This document shows positions 43,374 to 53,367 of a DNA stretch of 64,000 nucleotides, piece by piece; position 1 is the stretch's first letter, and each line of letters begins with the position of its first letter. The notes under the pieces are model-generated. The model had not been told where the DNA came from. It ran no database searches and was given only the letters and a program-made list of their open reading frames with translations. The stretch comes from Rhizobium sp. NZLR1 (GTDB lineage: Bacteria; Pseudomonadota; Alphaproteobacteria; Rhizobiales; Rhizobiaceae): assembly GCF_017357385.1 (NCBI RefSeq), contig NZ_CP071632.1:501501-565500 (forward strand), in the 5' to 3' direction. A program made the position numbers and the translations under genes.

Positions 43374-44333
43374 TCAGAGGCTAAGCCGGGCGCGAGCGGC
43401 CTTGTATTCGGCCTCCAGCCGGTCGACGAGGTTGGCCACCGGCTCGACGGCCTTGATGGCGCTGATGCCCTGGCCGCTGCCCCATATGTCCTTCCAGGCC
43501 TTGGCGCCGCCGACCGCCTGTTCGAAATCCATCTTCGAGACATCGGCTGCGGGCAGGTTGTCGGGGTCCATGCCGGCGGCGACGATCGAGGGCTTGAGAT
43601 AGTTGCCGTGCACGCCGGTGAAATAGTTGGAATAGACGATGTCGGCCGCGGCACTTTCGACGATCGCCTGCTTGTAGGCTTCGGTGGCGCGTGCCTCTTG
43701 CGTGGCGATGAAGGGCGAGCCGATATAGGCCATGTCGGCGCCCATCGCTTCTGCTGCGAGAATGGCGCCGCCGGTGGAAATCGCACCGGCCAGCAGCAGC
43801 GGCCCGTCGAACCATTCGCGGATTTCCTGGATCAGCGCAAAGGGCGACAGCGTGCCGGCATGGCCGCCGGCCCCGGCCGCCACCGCGATCAGCCCGTCGG
43901 CCCCCTTGCGGATTGCCGAATGGGCGTGGCGGTTGTTGATAATGTCATGCAGTACGATGCCGCCATAGGAATGCACAGCCGCATTGACCTCAGGCACCGC
44001 GCCGAGCGAGGAGATGACGATCGGCACCTTGTATTTGACGCAGAGCGACAGATCGTGCTCCAGCCGCTTGTTCGACATATGGACGATCTGATTGACGGCA
44101 AAGGGGGCAGCCGGCCTTTCGGGATGGGCGGCGTCGTGGCGGGCAAGCTCTTCGGTGATCTCGGCCAGCCATTCGTCGAGCTGGCTTGCCGGCCGGGCGT
44201 TCAGTGCCGGAAACGCCCCGATGACGCCCGCCTTGCATTGCGCCAGCGTCAGCGCCGGATGCGAGATGATGAACAGCGGCGAGCCGATGACCGGCAGTCT
44301 CAATTTGTCTTTGAGGATCGGGGGCAGGGCCAT
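43374..44333 (-). CDS. Nitronate monooxygenase (2-nitropropane dioxygenase family)
   Basis: 319 residues. FMN TIM-barrel enzyme with SPLFIISHPALTLAQCKAGVIGAFPALNARP at the start, VHSYGGIVLHDIINNRHA and GVDGLIAVAAGAGGHAGTLSPFAL-type segments, and AGAISTGGAILAAEAMGADMAYIGSPFIAT. It oxidises nitroalkanes/nitronates, or may act as an FMN reductase-like enzyme. A TTGACGT...ACGTCAA palindrome 16 bp upstream of the start suggests control with fadD. Confidence 0.88.
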   Translation of the reverse strand: MALPPILKDKLRLPVIGSPLFIISHPALTLAQCKAGVIGAFPALNARPASQLDEWLAEITEELARHDAAHPERPAAPFAVNQIVHMSNKRLEHDLSLCVKYKVPIVISSLGAVPEVNAAVHSYGGIVLHDIINNRHAHSAIRKGADGLIAVAAGAGGHAGTLSPFALIQEIREWFDGPLLLAGAISTGGAILAAEAMGADMAYIGSPFIATQEARATEAYKQAIVESAAADIVYSNYFTGVHGNYLKPSIVAAGMDPDNLPAADVSKMDFEQAVGGAKAWKDIWGSGQGISAIKAVEPVANLVDRLEAEYKAARARLSL

Positions 44334-44348
44334 GCTTCATCGCTTCCA

Positions 44349-44370
44349 TTGACGTTTACGAAAACGTCAA
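44349..44370. promoter_or_regulatory. Palindromic operator candidate upstream of nitronate monooxygenase gene
   Basis: TTGACGTTTACG followed by AAAACGTCAA forms a 22-bp near-palindrome ending 37 bp before the start codon on the minus strand. Its first 12 bases equal those of the fadD palindrome (15044-15059, reverse strand). Confidence 0.55.
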
Positions 44371-44619
44371 CCTCTTAACAGAGAAGAAAACGCGATAAAA
44401 GAGCGGCTGCCATGCCTTCGTCGATTTCAGCCCGAATATATACGTCCGGGAAAGCTAATAAAATAGGCCCCGTAAGCGGTGAAACTCGGCAATAATCCCG
44501 CCGATGAACCGCAGCCGGGCCTGCAAGGCTTGCGGTTTGCCGCGCTTGCCGCTACCGAATTTTGATGGAGAACGGCGGGGATTGCAGTCCGATGCCGGGT
44601 TCAAGGTGAAGGACTGAAT

Positions 44620-45810
44620 GTGAGCGGATTAGAAACGGCCATCAGAACAGCGCTCGAGAATTCCGATCGCGACAATCCGGAGGTTCGAGCGAGGATCTAT
44701 CAGTCGGCCCGCCAGGCGCTTGAAGCCGGCCTGCGCAAGCAGGATATCACCGATACCGAGGTCGTTGCCCATCACCGCCATCGCCTGGAAAGCACCATCC
44801 ACGCCATCGAAGGCGAGGAGCGCGACCGCCTTCACCCACGCCAGAGGCCGCCTGAAGTGCCCGTGCCGCCTGTTGTGGAAATGCCGGCGCCGCCCATTCA
44901 CAAGGGTGATGTGGCCGATATCGACAACCTCATCGACAGCCCCGTGGCCGCAGGCGAGACCCGCGCCCCCGAAGTGGCCCACGGCCGCAGCGACGATTTC
45001 AGTCTCGACGACGTGCATGCGGGCAGTGCCGATCACCTGGCTGCCGCGCCCGTCGGCGAGGAGCGGCTTAGCCGCGGCCAGCGCGCCACCAATATGGATT
45101 TCCGCCCGGAACGGGCGGCAGGCCGCCGCAAGCCGCGCAAATTCTTTTCCAGGCTGCTGGTCTGGTGCGTCCTGCTTGCCTTCATCGGCATCGGCGCCTG
45201 GTGGGCGCATACGTCGGGCCTGCTGCTGACGGCGGCCGAGCGCGACACCAGCGTCGCCAATCCGCCGGCCAGCACCCAGCCCGAGGATTTCACCGGCAAT
45301 GACGACAATGCCGCTCCTCACACCGACGAGCCGGTGACCATCGATCCGCAGAACAGCTTTTCGGCCGATTGGATCCCGCTGTTCAAACCCGAAGAGGCCG
45401 ACAAGATCCAGAGCGGTCCGCGGGCGCGCACCGAAAAGATCACCGAGAATGACGGCCCCGCCATCCGCCTGATTTCTGAGAGCGGCGCAGCCGACGGCAA
45501 TATCTCGATCAGCGTTCCCGCCACGGTGCTGCAGCAGCTTGCCGGCAAATCCTCGACGATCGCGCTGACGCTGCAATCGACCACCGACGAGCCAACGCAG
45601 GTCACCGTCGAATGCAATTTCCAGTCGCTCGGCAATTGCCCCCGCCATCGCTTCAACGTCACCCGCGAAAAGTCGGATGCGCTGCTGCAGGTGAAATTCG
45701 ATCGCTCGCTGGCGCCGAATGCGCCGGGCACGCTGACGATCAACAGCGATCTCGACGGCAAGGCGCGCGGCATCAACCTCTTCGCGATCCGCATCCTGCC
45801 GGGGCAGTGA
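44620..45810 (+). CDS. Hypothetical membrane-anchored protein
   Basis: 396 residues from GTG 44620 with GAAGGA upstream. The N-terminal cytoplasmic half is polar and acidic with a helical start (SGLETAIRTALENSDRDNP), then a proline-rich stretch (PEVPVPPVVEMPAPP). One membrane segment is at about 178-196 (LLVWCVLLAFIGIGAWWA), followed by a periplasmic beta-rich domain of about 200 residues with two cysteines (VECNFQSLGNCPRHRF). No known family recognised. It is followed by a convergent PPK2 gene. Confidence 0.8.
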   Translation: MSGLETAIRTALENSDRDNPEVRARIYQSARQALEAGLRKQDITDTEVVAHHRHRLESTIHAIEGEERDRLHPRQRPPEVPVPPVVEMPAPPIHKGDVADIDNLIDSPVAAGETRAPEVAHGRSDDFSLDDVHAGSADHLAAAPVGEERLSRGQRATNMDFRPERAAGRRKPRKFFSRLLVWCVLLAFIGIGAWWAHTSGLLLTAAERDTSVANPPASTQPEDFTGNDDNAAPHTDEPVTIDPQNSFSADWIPLFKPEEADKIQSGPRARTEKITENDGPAIRLISESGAADGNISISVPATVLQQLAGKSSTIALTLQSTTDEPTQVTVECNFQSLGNCPRHRFNVTREKSDALLQVKFDRSLAPNAPGTLTINSDLDGKARGINLFAIRILPGQ

Positions 45811-45897
45811 TCTCAGCCCCGGCAAAGCCGGTGGCGCCAGCCTCGGCGAAGCCGATGGCGCCGATGGCTTTCCGCCCGCCGCCTGTTTCAGGAAACC

Positions 45898-46779
45898 TTA
45901 TTTCAGGAAGCCAGGCCCTGAGCCGATGATCTCCTCATCGACCATGCCGAGCACCGTCTTGTCCTTGCCGTCATAATCCATCCGGTTCAGCATGTGGCGG
46001 ATGAGTTCGAGGCGCGCCCGCCGCTTGTCGTTGGCGCGGATCACCGTCCAGGGCGCGAAATCCGTATGGGTTTCCTTCAGCATCCGGTCGCGCTTTTCGC
46101 TATAATCGCCCCATTTCGTCAGCGCCGCGATGTCCATCGACGACAGCTTCCAGACTTTCAACGGATCGTGCCTGCGGTCGTGAAAACGCTTCAGCTGCAT
46201 TTCGCGGCCGATATCGAGATAGAATTTGAAGAAGAAGATGCCTTCATGGGCGATGATCTTTTCGAGCTGCGGCGCCTGTTTGAGAAAATCCTCATATTGC
46301 TGCGGCGTGCAGAAGCCCATGACCGGCTCGACGCCGGCGCGGTTGTACCAGGAGCGGTCGAACAGCACGAATTCGCCAGCGGTTGGAAACTGGGCGACAT
46401 AACGCTGGAAATACCATTGTCCCTGTTCGCGCTCGGTCGGCTTGGTCAGCGCCACGACGCGTGCAAGACGAGGGTTCATATGCGCTGAGGAGGCCGAGAT
46501 CGCGCCGCCCTTGCCGGCAGCGTCGCGCCCTTCGAACAGCGCCATCACCCGCTTGCCTGATGCCTGCAGCCAGAACTGTACCTTGACGAGTTCCACCTGC
46601 AGCTTTTCCAGCTGCTCCAGATAATCCTCTTCCTTGAGCTTCTTCTTGTAGGGAAAGCCGCCGGAAGCCAGTGCGTGTTCCTCCACCCAGTCTGGCAGGA
46701 CGGGATTGTCGACATCGAAGGTGCGCTTCTTGCCGCGGATATCCAGCTCCACAGCCCTGCTTTCGACGGTCTCGGCCAT
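45898..46779 (-). CDS. ppk2: Polyphosphate kinase 2
   Basis: 293 residues. Walker [12 protein letters not shown] is at about 83-92, Walker [19 protein letters not shown], and the lid region [18 protein letters not shown]. Uses polyphosphate to phosphorylate nucleoside di- or monophosphates; a single full PPK2 domain suggests the class I type. ATG 46779 has AGGAGGAG upstream. It is divergent from phoR, so phosphate-related genes cluster here. Confidence 0.92.
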   Translation of the reverse strand: MAETVESRAVELDIRGKKRTFDVDNPVLPDWVEEHALASGGFPYKKKLKEEDYLEQLEKLQVELVKVQFWLQASGKRVMALFEGRDAAGKGGAISASSAHMNPRLARVVALTKPTEREQGQWYFQRYVAQFPTAGEFVLFDRSWYNRAGVEPVMGFCTPQQYEDFLKQAPQLEKIIAHEGIFFFKFYLDIGREMQLKRFHDRRHDPLKVWKLSSMDIAALTKWGDYSEKRDRMLKETHTDFAPWTVIRANDKRRARLELIRHMLNRMDYDGKDKTVLGMVDEEIIGSGPGFLK

Positions 46780-46921
46780 ATGCTCCTCCTTAGCGATCGC
46801 TTCTTTCCCGCAGGCGAGCATAGTTACCGTTGAAAATCAAATCTTTCGCGTTCGGCCGGTGTTTTTTGTGGGTTTCGCCGACCGCCTTTCACATCGGAGC
46901 GGCAGCCCGAAAACTACTGTC

Positions 46922-48241
46922 ATGAATTGGCGCTATCAGGCAGAGTTCAATATCAAGAAAAACGAATCGACGCCGCGAGGGCACTTGCAAGACGAAATTC
47001 CATGGAGAAAAAGCCTGTCGGCGCGCATCCGGCGCGAACGGCCGGTGCTGCTGGCGGCGATCCTCAGTGCGCTCGTCACGCTTGCCGCCGGCATGAACAA
47101 GTGGGTGGTGCTCATCCTCCTGCTTGTGATGATCGTCACCGCGCTTTTCAACGAGGCGCCTGATATCAAGGCAGAGCCGGTCGAGCCGGTTGAGATCAAG
47201 CCGGAGGTGCTGCCAAGCCGCCTGCCGGAAGTGTCCGCCACGCTCGCCGGCCTCGATATCCCGGTCATGGTGCTGTCGGACGATGCCTCGGTGCTCTTTC
47301 AGAACCGGGCTGCCGAAAAGGCCTTCGGCGAGGTGGCGCTCGGCGCCCATATATCGGCCCGCCTGCGTTCGCCCGGCGTGCTCGACATGGTGCGCGAAAC
47401 CATCGCCACCAACGCCCCGAACCAGATCGAGCATGCCGAGCGGCTGCCCTCCGAACGTGTCTATATCGTCCGCAGCGCCCCCGTTGAATTTTCGGCAGAT
47501 GGCGGGCCGCATGAGCGCTATTTCATCCTCTCCTTCCGCGATATTTCAGAGGTTCGTCGCATCGATCGCATGCGGTCGGATTTCGTCGCCAATGCGAGCC
47601 ACGAGCTGCGCACGCCGCTAGCGTCGCTGCGCGGCTTCATCGAGACCATCCAGGGGCCGGCAAAGAACGATCTGAAGGCGCAGGCGCGGTTCCTCGCCAT
47701 CATGTTCGATCAGACGACACGCATGAGCCGGCTGGTCGACGACCTGCTGTCGCTCTCGCGGCTGGAGCTGAAATCGCACATCGCCCCGGATGAGAAGATC
47801 GACCTGGTGCCGCTGCTAGGCCACGTCAGAGACGCGCTGGTGCCGCTGGCCAGGGATGTCGGCGTCGACATCAACCTGCATCTGCCCGACGGCAAGGTCG
47901 AGGTGCTGGGCGATCGCGACGAACTCGTCCAGGTGTTCGAAAACCTGATGGAAAACGCCTGCAAATACGGCCAGGAGGGCAAGATCGTCGATGTCTGGCT
48001 GAAGAACGGCGCCGGCCAGCCGGTCGAGGTCAGCATCGTCGACAAGGGCCCGGGCATCCCGGCCGAGCATGTGCCGCGCCTGACCGAGCGCTTCTATCGC
48101 GTCAGCATCGAGGACAGCCGCTCGAAAAAGGGCACCGGCCTCGGCCTTGCCATCGTCAAGCACATCCTCACCCGCCACCGGGCGCGACTGATCGTCAAAT
48201 CGGAAGTCGGCAAGGGTACCGATTTCACCGTGCGGTTTTAA
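46922..48241 (+). CDS. phoR: Phosphate regulon sensor histidine kinase PhoR
   Basis: 439 residues from ATG 46922. Two membrane segments are at about 41-57 and 60-76, a PAS-like domain at about 105-210, then HisKA with H227 in NASHELRTPLAS. The ATPase domain has the N-box ENLMENACKYGQ, G1 DKGPGIP and G2 KGTGLGLAIVKH. It phosphorylates PhoB when phosphate is low. It lies upstream of pstSCAB-phoU-phoB but separated from pstS by a 281-bp promoter region. The ribosome site is weak. Confidence 0.9.
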   Translation: MNWRYQAEFNIKKNESTPRGHLQDEIPWRKSLSARIRRERPVLLAAILSALVTLAAGMNKWVVLILLLVMIVTALFNEAPDIKAEPVEPVEIKPEVLPSRLPEVSATLAGLDIPVMVLSDDASVLFQNRAAEKAFGEVALGAHISARLRSPGVLDMVRETIATNAPNQIEHAERLPSERVYIVRSAPVEFSADGGPHERYFILSFRDISEVRRIDRMRSDFVANASHELRTPLASLRGFIETIQGPAKNDLKAQARFLAIMFDQTTRMSRLVDDLLSLSRLELKSHIAPDEKIDLVPLLGHVRDALVPLARDVGVDINLHLPDGKVEVLGDRDELVQVFENLMENACKYGQEGKIVDVWLKNGAGQPVEVSIVDKGPGIPAEHVPRLTERFYRVSIEDSRSKKGTGLGLAIVKHILTRHRARLIVKSEVGKGTDFTVRF

Positions 48242-48384
48242 GGCGATACGCTGCCTGTCCCCTAAGTAACGATGTTCCAGCGGTTTTTTGCAACATAAGG
48301 TTGAGGCGGGCTCGAAGTTCATAGCGTGACCGACACAAGCACTCGGCAGCGCTGAAAATATGCTTTTAGAATCAACGAGATAAA

Positions 48385-48402
48385 CTGTCACAAATGTTTC
48401 AC
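48385..48402 (+). promoter_or_regulatory. Pho box upstream of pstS
   Basis: CTGTCAC-AAAT-GTTTCAC matches the Pho-box layout of two 7-base CTGTCAT-like repeats with a 4-base spacer. It lies 121 bp before the pstS start; a TTTGACAT follows at 48407. PhoB binding is inferred. Confidence 0.7.
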
Positions 48403-48522
48403 CGATTTGACATAAAAGGACGGTGCTTACAGCGCTAAGAGAGTCCCGCCGATGAAAAAAGGCACTGCGAGGGCCTCTCGAAAGGCCGCACTCACACAAG
48501 CCCAAATGCCGGGAGATTTCTA

Positions 48523-49557
48523 ATGAACACCTTCAAGCTCACCGTTGCCGCGCTCGCTGCAACCGCTGCTTTCGCTGGCGCTGCCGTCGCCCGCGACCAG
48601 ATTCAGGTTGCTGGTTCGTCCACCGTCCTGCCTTACGCAAAGATCGTTGCCGAGTCCTTCGGCGAAACCTTCACCAACTTCAAGACGCCGGTCGTTGAAT
48701 CCGGCGGCACGGGCGCTGGTCTGAAGGAATTCTGCAAGGGCGTTGGCGAAGACACCATCGACATTGCAAACGCTTCGCGTCCGATCAACAAGAACGAAGC
48801 CGAAGCCTGCAAGGCTGCAGGCGTCACCGACATTCAGGAAGTCAAGATCGGTTATGACGGCATCGTCTTCGCAACCGACGCTTCCAACCCGGATGTTGCC
48901 TACGTTCCCGCAGACATCTACAAGGCCCTCGCAGCCCAGGTCGTCGTCGACGGCAAGCTCGTCGCCAACCCTTACAAGAAGTGGTCGGAAGTCAACCCGA
49001 AGCTTCCGGCTGTTGATATCGCTGCCTATATCCCGGGCGAAAAGCACGGCACCCGCGAAGTCTTCGAACAGAACGTTCTCGCCGCCGGCTGCAAGGCCGC
49101 CGGTGCCGTCGACGTCATCGCCAAGGAAATCGCCGACAAGGCTGCCCAGGGCAAGGCCTGCGTCGCAGTCCGCAAGGACGGCGCTGCTGTCGACATCGAC
49201 GGCGACTATCCGGAAACCCTGGCACGCATCGCCGCCAACAAGACCGGCGTCGGCGTATTCGGCCTTTCCTTCTATGAAAACAACGCTGACAAGCTCAAGG
49301 TTGCCAGCATGAGCGGCATCGTTCCGTCCACCGAAACGATCGCCAACGGCACCTATCCGGTTTCTCGCCCGCTGTTCTTCTACGTCAAGAAGGCACATCT
49401 CGGCGCCGTTCCGGGCCTGAAGGAATACGTCAACTTCTTCGTATCCGACCAGATGATCGGCCCCGACAGCCCGCTCGTCGAATACGGCCTGGTTGCCGCT
49501 CCGGATGCCGAGCGTGATGCGATCCGCAAGGAAGTCGAAGCCGGCAAGGCTATGTAA
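48523..49557 (+). CDS. pstS: Phosphate-binding protein PstS
   Basis: 344 residues with signal peptide (MNTFKLTVAALAATAAFAGAAVA). The phosphate-binding signature is VAGSSTVLPYA near the mature N-terminus, with SGGTGAGLKEFC and the acidic-pocket region NASRPINKNE. High-affinity periplasmic receptor for the Pst importer. Codon usage is strongly biased (CGT/CTC, GAA, AAG), as in highly expressed genes, distinct from the rest of the operon. Confidence 0.94.
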   Translation: MNTFKLTVAALAATAAFAGAAVARDQIQVAGSSTVLPYAKIVAESFGETFTNFKTPVVESGGTGAGLKEFCKGVGEDTIDIANASRPINKNEAEACKAAGVTDIQEVKIGYDGIVFATDASNPDVAYVPADIYKALAAQVVVDGKLVANPYKKWSEVNPKLPAVDIAAYIPGEKHGTREVFEQNVLAAGCKAAGAVDVIAKEIADKAAQGKACVAVRKDGAAVDIDGDYPETLARIAANKTGVGVFGLSFYENNADKLKVASMSGIVPSTETIANGTYPVSRPLFFYVKKAHLGAVPGLKEYVNFFVSDQMIGPDSPLVEYGLVAAPDAERDAIRKEVEAGKAM

Positions 49558-49564
49558 TGACTTT

Positions 49565-49596
49565 GCCGGCGCGGCGCTCTAAAGGCCCGCGCCGGC
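49565..49596 (+). terminator. Attenuator-type hairpin after pstS
   Basis: A 10-bp stem GCCGGCGCGG/CCGCGCCGGC encloses 12 bases, 8 bp after the stop codon, followed by ATTGCC rather than a T-run. It probably stabilises pstS mRNA or reduces read-through into pstC. Confidence 0.65.
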
Positions 49597-49694
49597 ATTG
49601 CCTTAAACCCTGGGCGCGCCGACATTTCCGCTGCAGGGTTGAATTCATTCCGCATGATTGGGCTTTTTGGGGCTATGGCCTGGGGACGTAACGA

Positions 49695-51176
49695 ATGAGC
49701 ACATCCGTCATACTTCTGTGCCTTGTGGTGATCGGTGCCGCCGCCTATCTGGTCGCGCGCAGTCGGGCCACGGCACTTGCCGGGGGCCGGTCCTCCGCAT
49801 TGCATTCACGGCCGGTCTATTACGGCGCCTATGCGGCGATCTGGGCGGTTCTCCCTGCTCTCCTCGCGCTCTGCGTCTGGCTCTCGGTCAGCCCCGGCAT
49901 CATCCAGTCCTCGGTTCGCAGCCACTTCCCCGCCGATGTCAAGGCTCAAGCCGCCGTCGAGCAGGATCTTGGCTATTCCATGGTGGCGACGGTCGCCCGT
50001 GGCCTGACGATGCTGACCTCGGATGAAACCGCAGCGGTCGCCGGCGATCCGGCCGCCCTGCAGGCCAAGCTCAGCGAAAAGGGTGTGCCGCTTGCCGGCC
50101 AGCCGCTGCCTTACATGCTCGACGCAGCCAAGACGCTCAACGCCAAGAGCATGACGAGCCGCCTCGCCATGACGGCGGTCGTCTTCATCCTCGCCATTGC
50201 CGGCGCCTTCTATGCGCTGCGCGCCATCGCCCCGCGCTTCCGCGCCCGCAATCGGGTTGAGCGTTTCATGCTCTGGGGCCTGCTACTCGCCTCTTCGATT
50301 GCTATCCTAACGACGATCGGCATCGTATTCTCGATGCTGTCGGAAGCCGCCCGCTTCTTTGCCGCCGTTCCCGCCGCCGATTTCTTCTTCGGCACCGTCT
50401 GGGACCCGCGTTTTGCCGGAGCCGGCAGCTCGTCCTTCGGTCAGTTCGGCCTTATCCCGCTGCTGCTCGGCACGCTCTATATCGGCATGGTCGCCATGCT
50501 GGTTGCCGTACCGGTCGGCCTGTTTGCCGCGATCTACATGGCCGAATACGCCTCGCCGAAGCTGCGCGGGATCGCTAAGCCGCTGCTCGAAGTGCTCGCC
50601 GGCATTCCGACGATCGTTTACGGCTTCTTTGCGCTCGTCACCGTCGGCCCGTTCCTGCGCGATTTCTCGGCTCAGATCAGCGGCCTGCTCTCCGGCAACT
50701 ACACCAACTTCATTCAGGCGCAGAGCGTTCTGACCGCCGGCATCGTCATGGGCATCATGCTGATCCCCTACGTCTCCTCGCTGTCGGACGATATCATCAC
50801 CGCCGTGCCGCGGACGCTGCGTGACGGTTCGCTCGGTCTTGGCGCCACACGCTCCGAAACCATCAAGAAAGTGGTCTTGCCCGCAGCCCTTCCCGGCATC
50901 GTCGGCGCCTTGCTGATGACCGCCTCGCGCGCCATCGGTGAAACTATGATCGTCGTGCTGGCCGCCGGTGTCGCCGCCCGCATCCAGATCAACCCCTTCG
51001 AGCCGATGACGACGGTGACCGTCAAGATCGTCAATCAGCTCACCGGCGACCTCGAGTTCACCTCGCCGCAGACGCTGGTTGCCTTCGCCCTTGGCATCAC
51101 GCTGTTCTGCATCACGCTTTGCCTCAATATCTACGCGCTCTACATCGTGCGCAAATACCGGGAGCAGTACGAATGA
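49695..51176 (+). CDS. pstC: Phosphate ABC transporter permease PstC
   Basis: 493 residues, the long rhizobial form with an N-terminal extra region of about 200 residues (hydrophobic segments at 1-16 and 35-60, then a periplasmic part). The conserved permease part is at about 240-490 with LEVLAGIPTIVYGFFAL and the loop DGSLGLGATRSETIKKVVLPAALPGI. It forms the channel with PstA. It ends in a 4-bp overlap with pstA. Confidence 0.92.
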   Translation: MSTSVILLCLVVIGAAAYLVARSRATALAGGRSSALHSRPVYYGAYAAIWAVLPALLALCVWLSVSPGIIQSSVRSHFPADVKAQAAVEQDLGYSMVATVARGLTMLTSDETAAVAGDPAALQAKLSEKGVPLAGQPLPYMLDAAKTLNAKSMTSRLAMTAVVFILAIAGAFYALRAIAPRFRARNRVERFMLWGLLLASSIAILTTIGIVFSMLSEAARFFAAVPAADFFFGTVWDPRFAGAGSSSFGQFGLIPLLLGTLYIGMVAMLVAVPVGLFAAIYMAEYASPKLRGIAKPLLEVLAGIPTIVYGFFALVTVGPFLRDFSAQISGLLSGNYTNFIQAQSVLTAGIVMGIMLIPYVSSLSDDIITAVPRTLRDGSLGLGATRSETIKKVVLPAALPGIVGALLMTASRAIGETMIVVLAAGVAARIQINPFEPMTTVTVKIVNQLTGDLEFTSPQTLVAFALGITLFCITLCLNIYALYIVRKYREQYE

Positions 51177-52492
51177 CGGATATTGTTTCTCCCGCCGGGA
51201 TAACCGTTTCCAAGGCGCCCACGCGCCGCGATATCGGCATCAAGCGCCGCTACGCCGCCGAACGCCGGTTCCAGGCCTATGGCATCGCCGCCATCTCCTT
51301 CGGCCTCATCTTCCTGTTCATCCTGCTGTGGACGGTGATCGGCAAAGGCTACACCGCCTTTCAGCAGACGGCGATCACCCTGCCGATCGAATTTTCCGAG
51401 AAGACGATCGACCCCAGCAATAAGCGTGCGACCGATGCTTCGGTGCTGATCGCCGCCAACTACCCGGTTCTCCTGCGCGACGCGATCGTCAAGCAGCTGA
51501 ACGTCAATGCCGCAAGCCGTCCCGACGTGCGCGATGCATCCGCCATGCTCTCCAAGGGTGCGCCGGTCCAACTGCGCGACATGGTCGTCGCCGACCCGTC
51601 GATCATCGGCAAGACGGTCAATGTCACCGTGCTCGCCGACGCCAATGTCGACAGCGCCAACAAGGGCCAGATCGACCTGTCGGTCGATGAGAAGAACCGC
51701 AAGGTCAACGACAAGCAGGTTGGCTGGATGAACGAGCTGAAGGCGAGCGGCGCTCTCCACAAGCAGTTCAACACCGGCCTCTTCGTCAACGGCAATTCCA
51801 GCCGTCCGGAGGCCGCAGGCCTTGGCGTCGCCCTCATCGGCTCGCTCTACCTGATGCTGATCGTGCTGGTGCTCGCTCTGCCGATCGGCGTTGCCGCCTC
51901 GATCTATCTCGAGGAGTTTGCGCCGAAGAACAAGCTGACCGATCTGATCGAGGTCAACATCAACAACCTCGCCGCCGTGCCCTCGATCGTCTACGGTCTG
52001 CTCGGCCTTTCCGTCTTCATCAACTTCGTCGGCCTGCCGCGTTCGGCTTCGCTGGTTGGCGGCCTGGTGCTGACGTTGATGACCCTGCCGACGATCATCA
52101 TTGCGACGCGCGCCGCACTGCGCGCCGTGCCGCCGTCGATCCGCGCCGCAGCCCTCGGCCTCGGCGCCTCGAAGATGCAGATGGTGTTCCACCATGTTCT
52201 GCCGCTCGCCATGCCCGGCATCCTCACCGGCACGATCATCGGCCTGGCGCATGCGCTCGGCGAAACCGCGCCGCTGCTGCTGATCGGCATGGTCGCCTTC
52301 GTCGCCAACGCGCCGACGACGCCGCTCGATCCCTCGACGGCTCTGCCCGTGCAGGTCTATATGTGGGCCAACGAGGCCGAACGTGCCTTCGTCGAGCGGA
52401 CTTCGGGTGCCATCATCGTCCTGCTCCTGTTCCTGATCGTCATGAACATGGGCGCCATCCTCTTGCGTCGTCGCTTCGAGCGCCGCTGGTAA
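51173..52492 (+). CDS. pstA: Phosphate ABC transporter permease PstA
   Basis: 439 residues from ATG 51173, overlapping the pstC stop (ATGA). A single hydrophobic segment near 36-58 is followed by a periplasmic insert (about 60-210) and the permease core with NINNLAAVPSIVYGLLGL and AALGLGASKMQMVFHHVLPLAMPGIL. The long insert, like that of PstC, is typical of rhizobial Pst systems. Confidence 0.92.
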   Translation: MTDIVSPAGITVSKAPTRRDIGIKRRYAAERRFQAYGIAAISFGLIFLFILLWTVIGKGYTAFQQTAITLPIEFSEKTIDPSNKRATDASVLIAANYPVLLRDAIVKQLNVNAASRPDVRDASAMLSKGAPVQLRDMVVADPSIIGKTVNVTVLADANVDSANKGQIDLSVDEKNRKVNDKQVGWMNELKASGALHKQFNTGLFVNGNSSRPEAAGLGVALIGSLYLMLIVLVLALPIGVAASIYLEEFAPKNKLTDLIEVNINNLAAVPSIVYGLLGLSVFINFVGLPRSASLVGGLVLTLMTLPTIIIATRAALRAVPPSIRAAALGLGASKMQMVFHHVLPLAMPGILTGTIIGLAHALGETAPLLLIGMVAFVANAPTTPLDPSTALPVQVYMWANEAERAFVERTSGAIIVLLLFLIVMNMGAILLRRRFERRW

Positions 52493-52507
52493 ACGGAGTT
52501 ACACATC

Positions 52508-53323
52508 ATGAACATGTTGACGGAAGCTGCAGTTGAAAAAGCGCTGGATCAGAAGATGAGCAACGTCCCTTATAAGATGATCGGCAAGGATGTCTCGGTT
52601 TACTATGGCGAGAAGCGCGCGCTTTTCGATGTGAACCTGAACATCCGCGAAAACACCGTAACCGCGCTGATCGGCCCGTCCGGCTGCGGCAAGTCGACCT
52701 TCCTGCGGAGCCTAAACCGCATGAACGACACGATCGACGGCTGCCGGGTCACCGGCAAGATCACGCTTGATACCGACGATATCTATGATCCCGATATCGA
52801 CGTCGTCGAACTTCGCGCCCGCGTCGGCATGGTCTTCCAGAAGCCGAACCCGTTCCCGAAGACGATCTATGAAAACGTCTCCTACGGCCCGCGCATCCAT
52901 GGCCTTGCCAAGTCGAAGGCCGATCTCGACCAGATCGTCGAGACCAGCCTGCAGCGCGCCGGCCTCTGGAACGAGGTCAAGGACCGCGTGCATGAATCCG
53001 GCACCGGCCTGTCCGGCGGTCAGCAGCAGCGCCTCTGCATTGCCCGCGCCGTCGCCGTCAGCCCTGAAGTCATCCTGATGGACGAGCCCTGCTCGGCGCT
53101 CGACCCGATCGCCACCGCCAAGGTCGAGGAACTGATCCACGAACTGCGCGAGAACTACACGATCGTCATCGTCACCCACTCCATGCAGCAGGCCGCGCGC
53201 GTCTCGCAGCGCACCGCCATGTTCCACCTCGGCAATCTCGTCGAGGAGAACGACACCGACAAGATGTTCACCAATCCCGACGATCCGCGCACCCAGGACT
53301 ACATCATGGGTCGCTTCGGTTGA
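52508..53323 (+). CDS. pstB: Phosphate ABC transporter ATP-binding protein PstB
   Basis: 271 residues. Walker [10 protein letters not shown] at 56-64, Q-loop [18 protein letters not shown] (a PstB hallmark), signature [14 protein letters not shown], Walker [18 protein letters not shown] lies 9 bases before ATG 52508. Drives phosphate import and takes part in PhoR signalling with PhoU. Confidence 0.95.
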   Translation: MNMLTEAAVEKALDQKMSNVPYKMIGKDVSVYYGEKRALFDVNLNIRENTVTALIGPSGCGKSTFLRSLNRMNDTIDGCRVTGKITLDTDDIYDPDIDVVELRARVGMVFQKPNPFPKTIYENVSYGPRIHGLAKSKADLDQIVETSLQRAGLWNEVKDRVHESGTGLSGGQQQRLCIARAVAVSPEVILMDEPCSALDPIATAKVEELIHELRENYTIVIVTHSMQQAARVSQRTAMFHLGNLVEENDTDKMFTNPDDPRTQDYIMGRFG

Positions 53324-53367
53324 TTTTGGCGACACCAAGCCTTCCCGTTATTCGAGGATAAAGCCCC

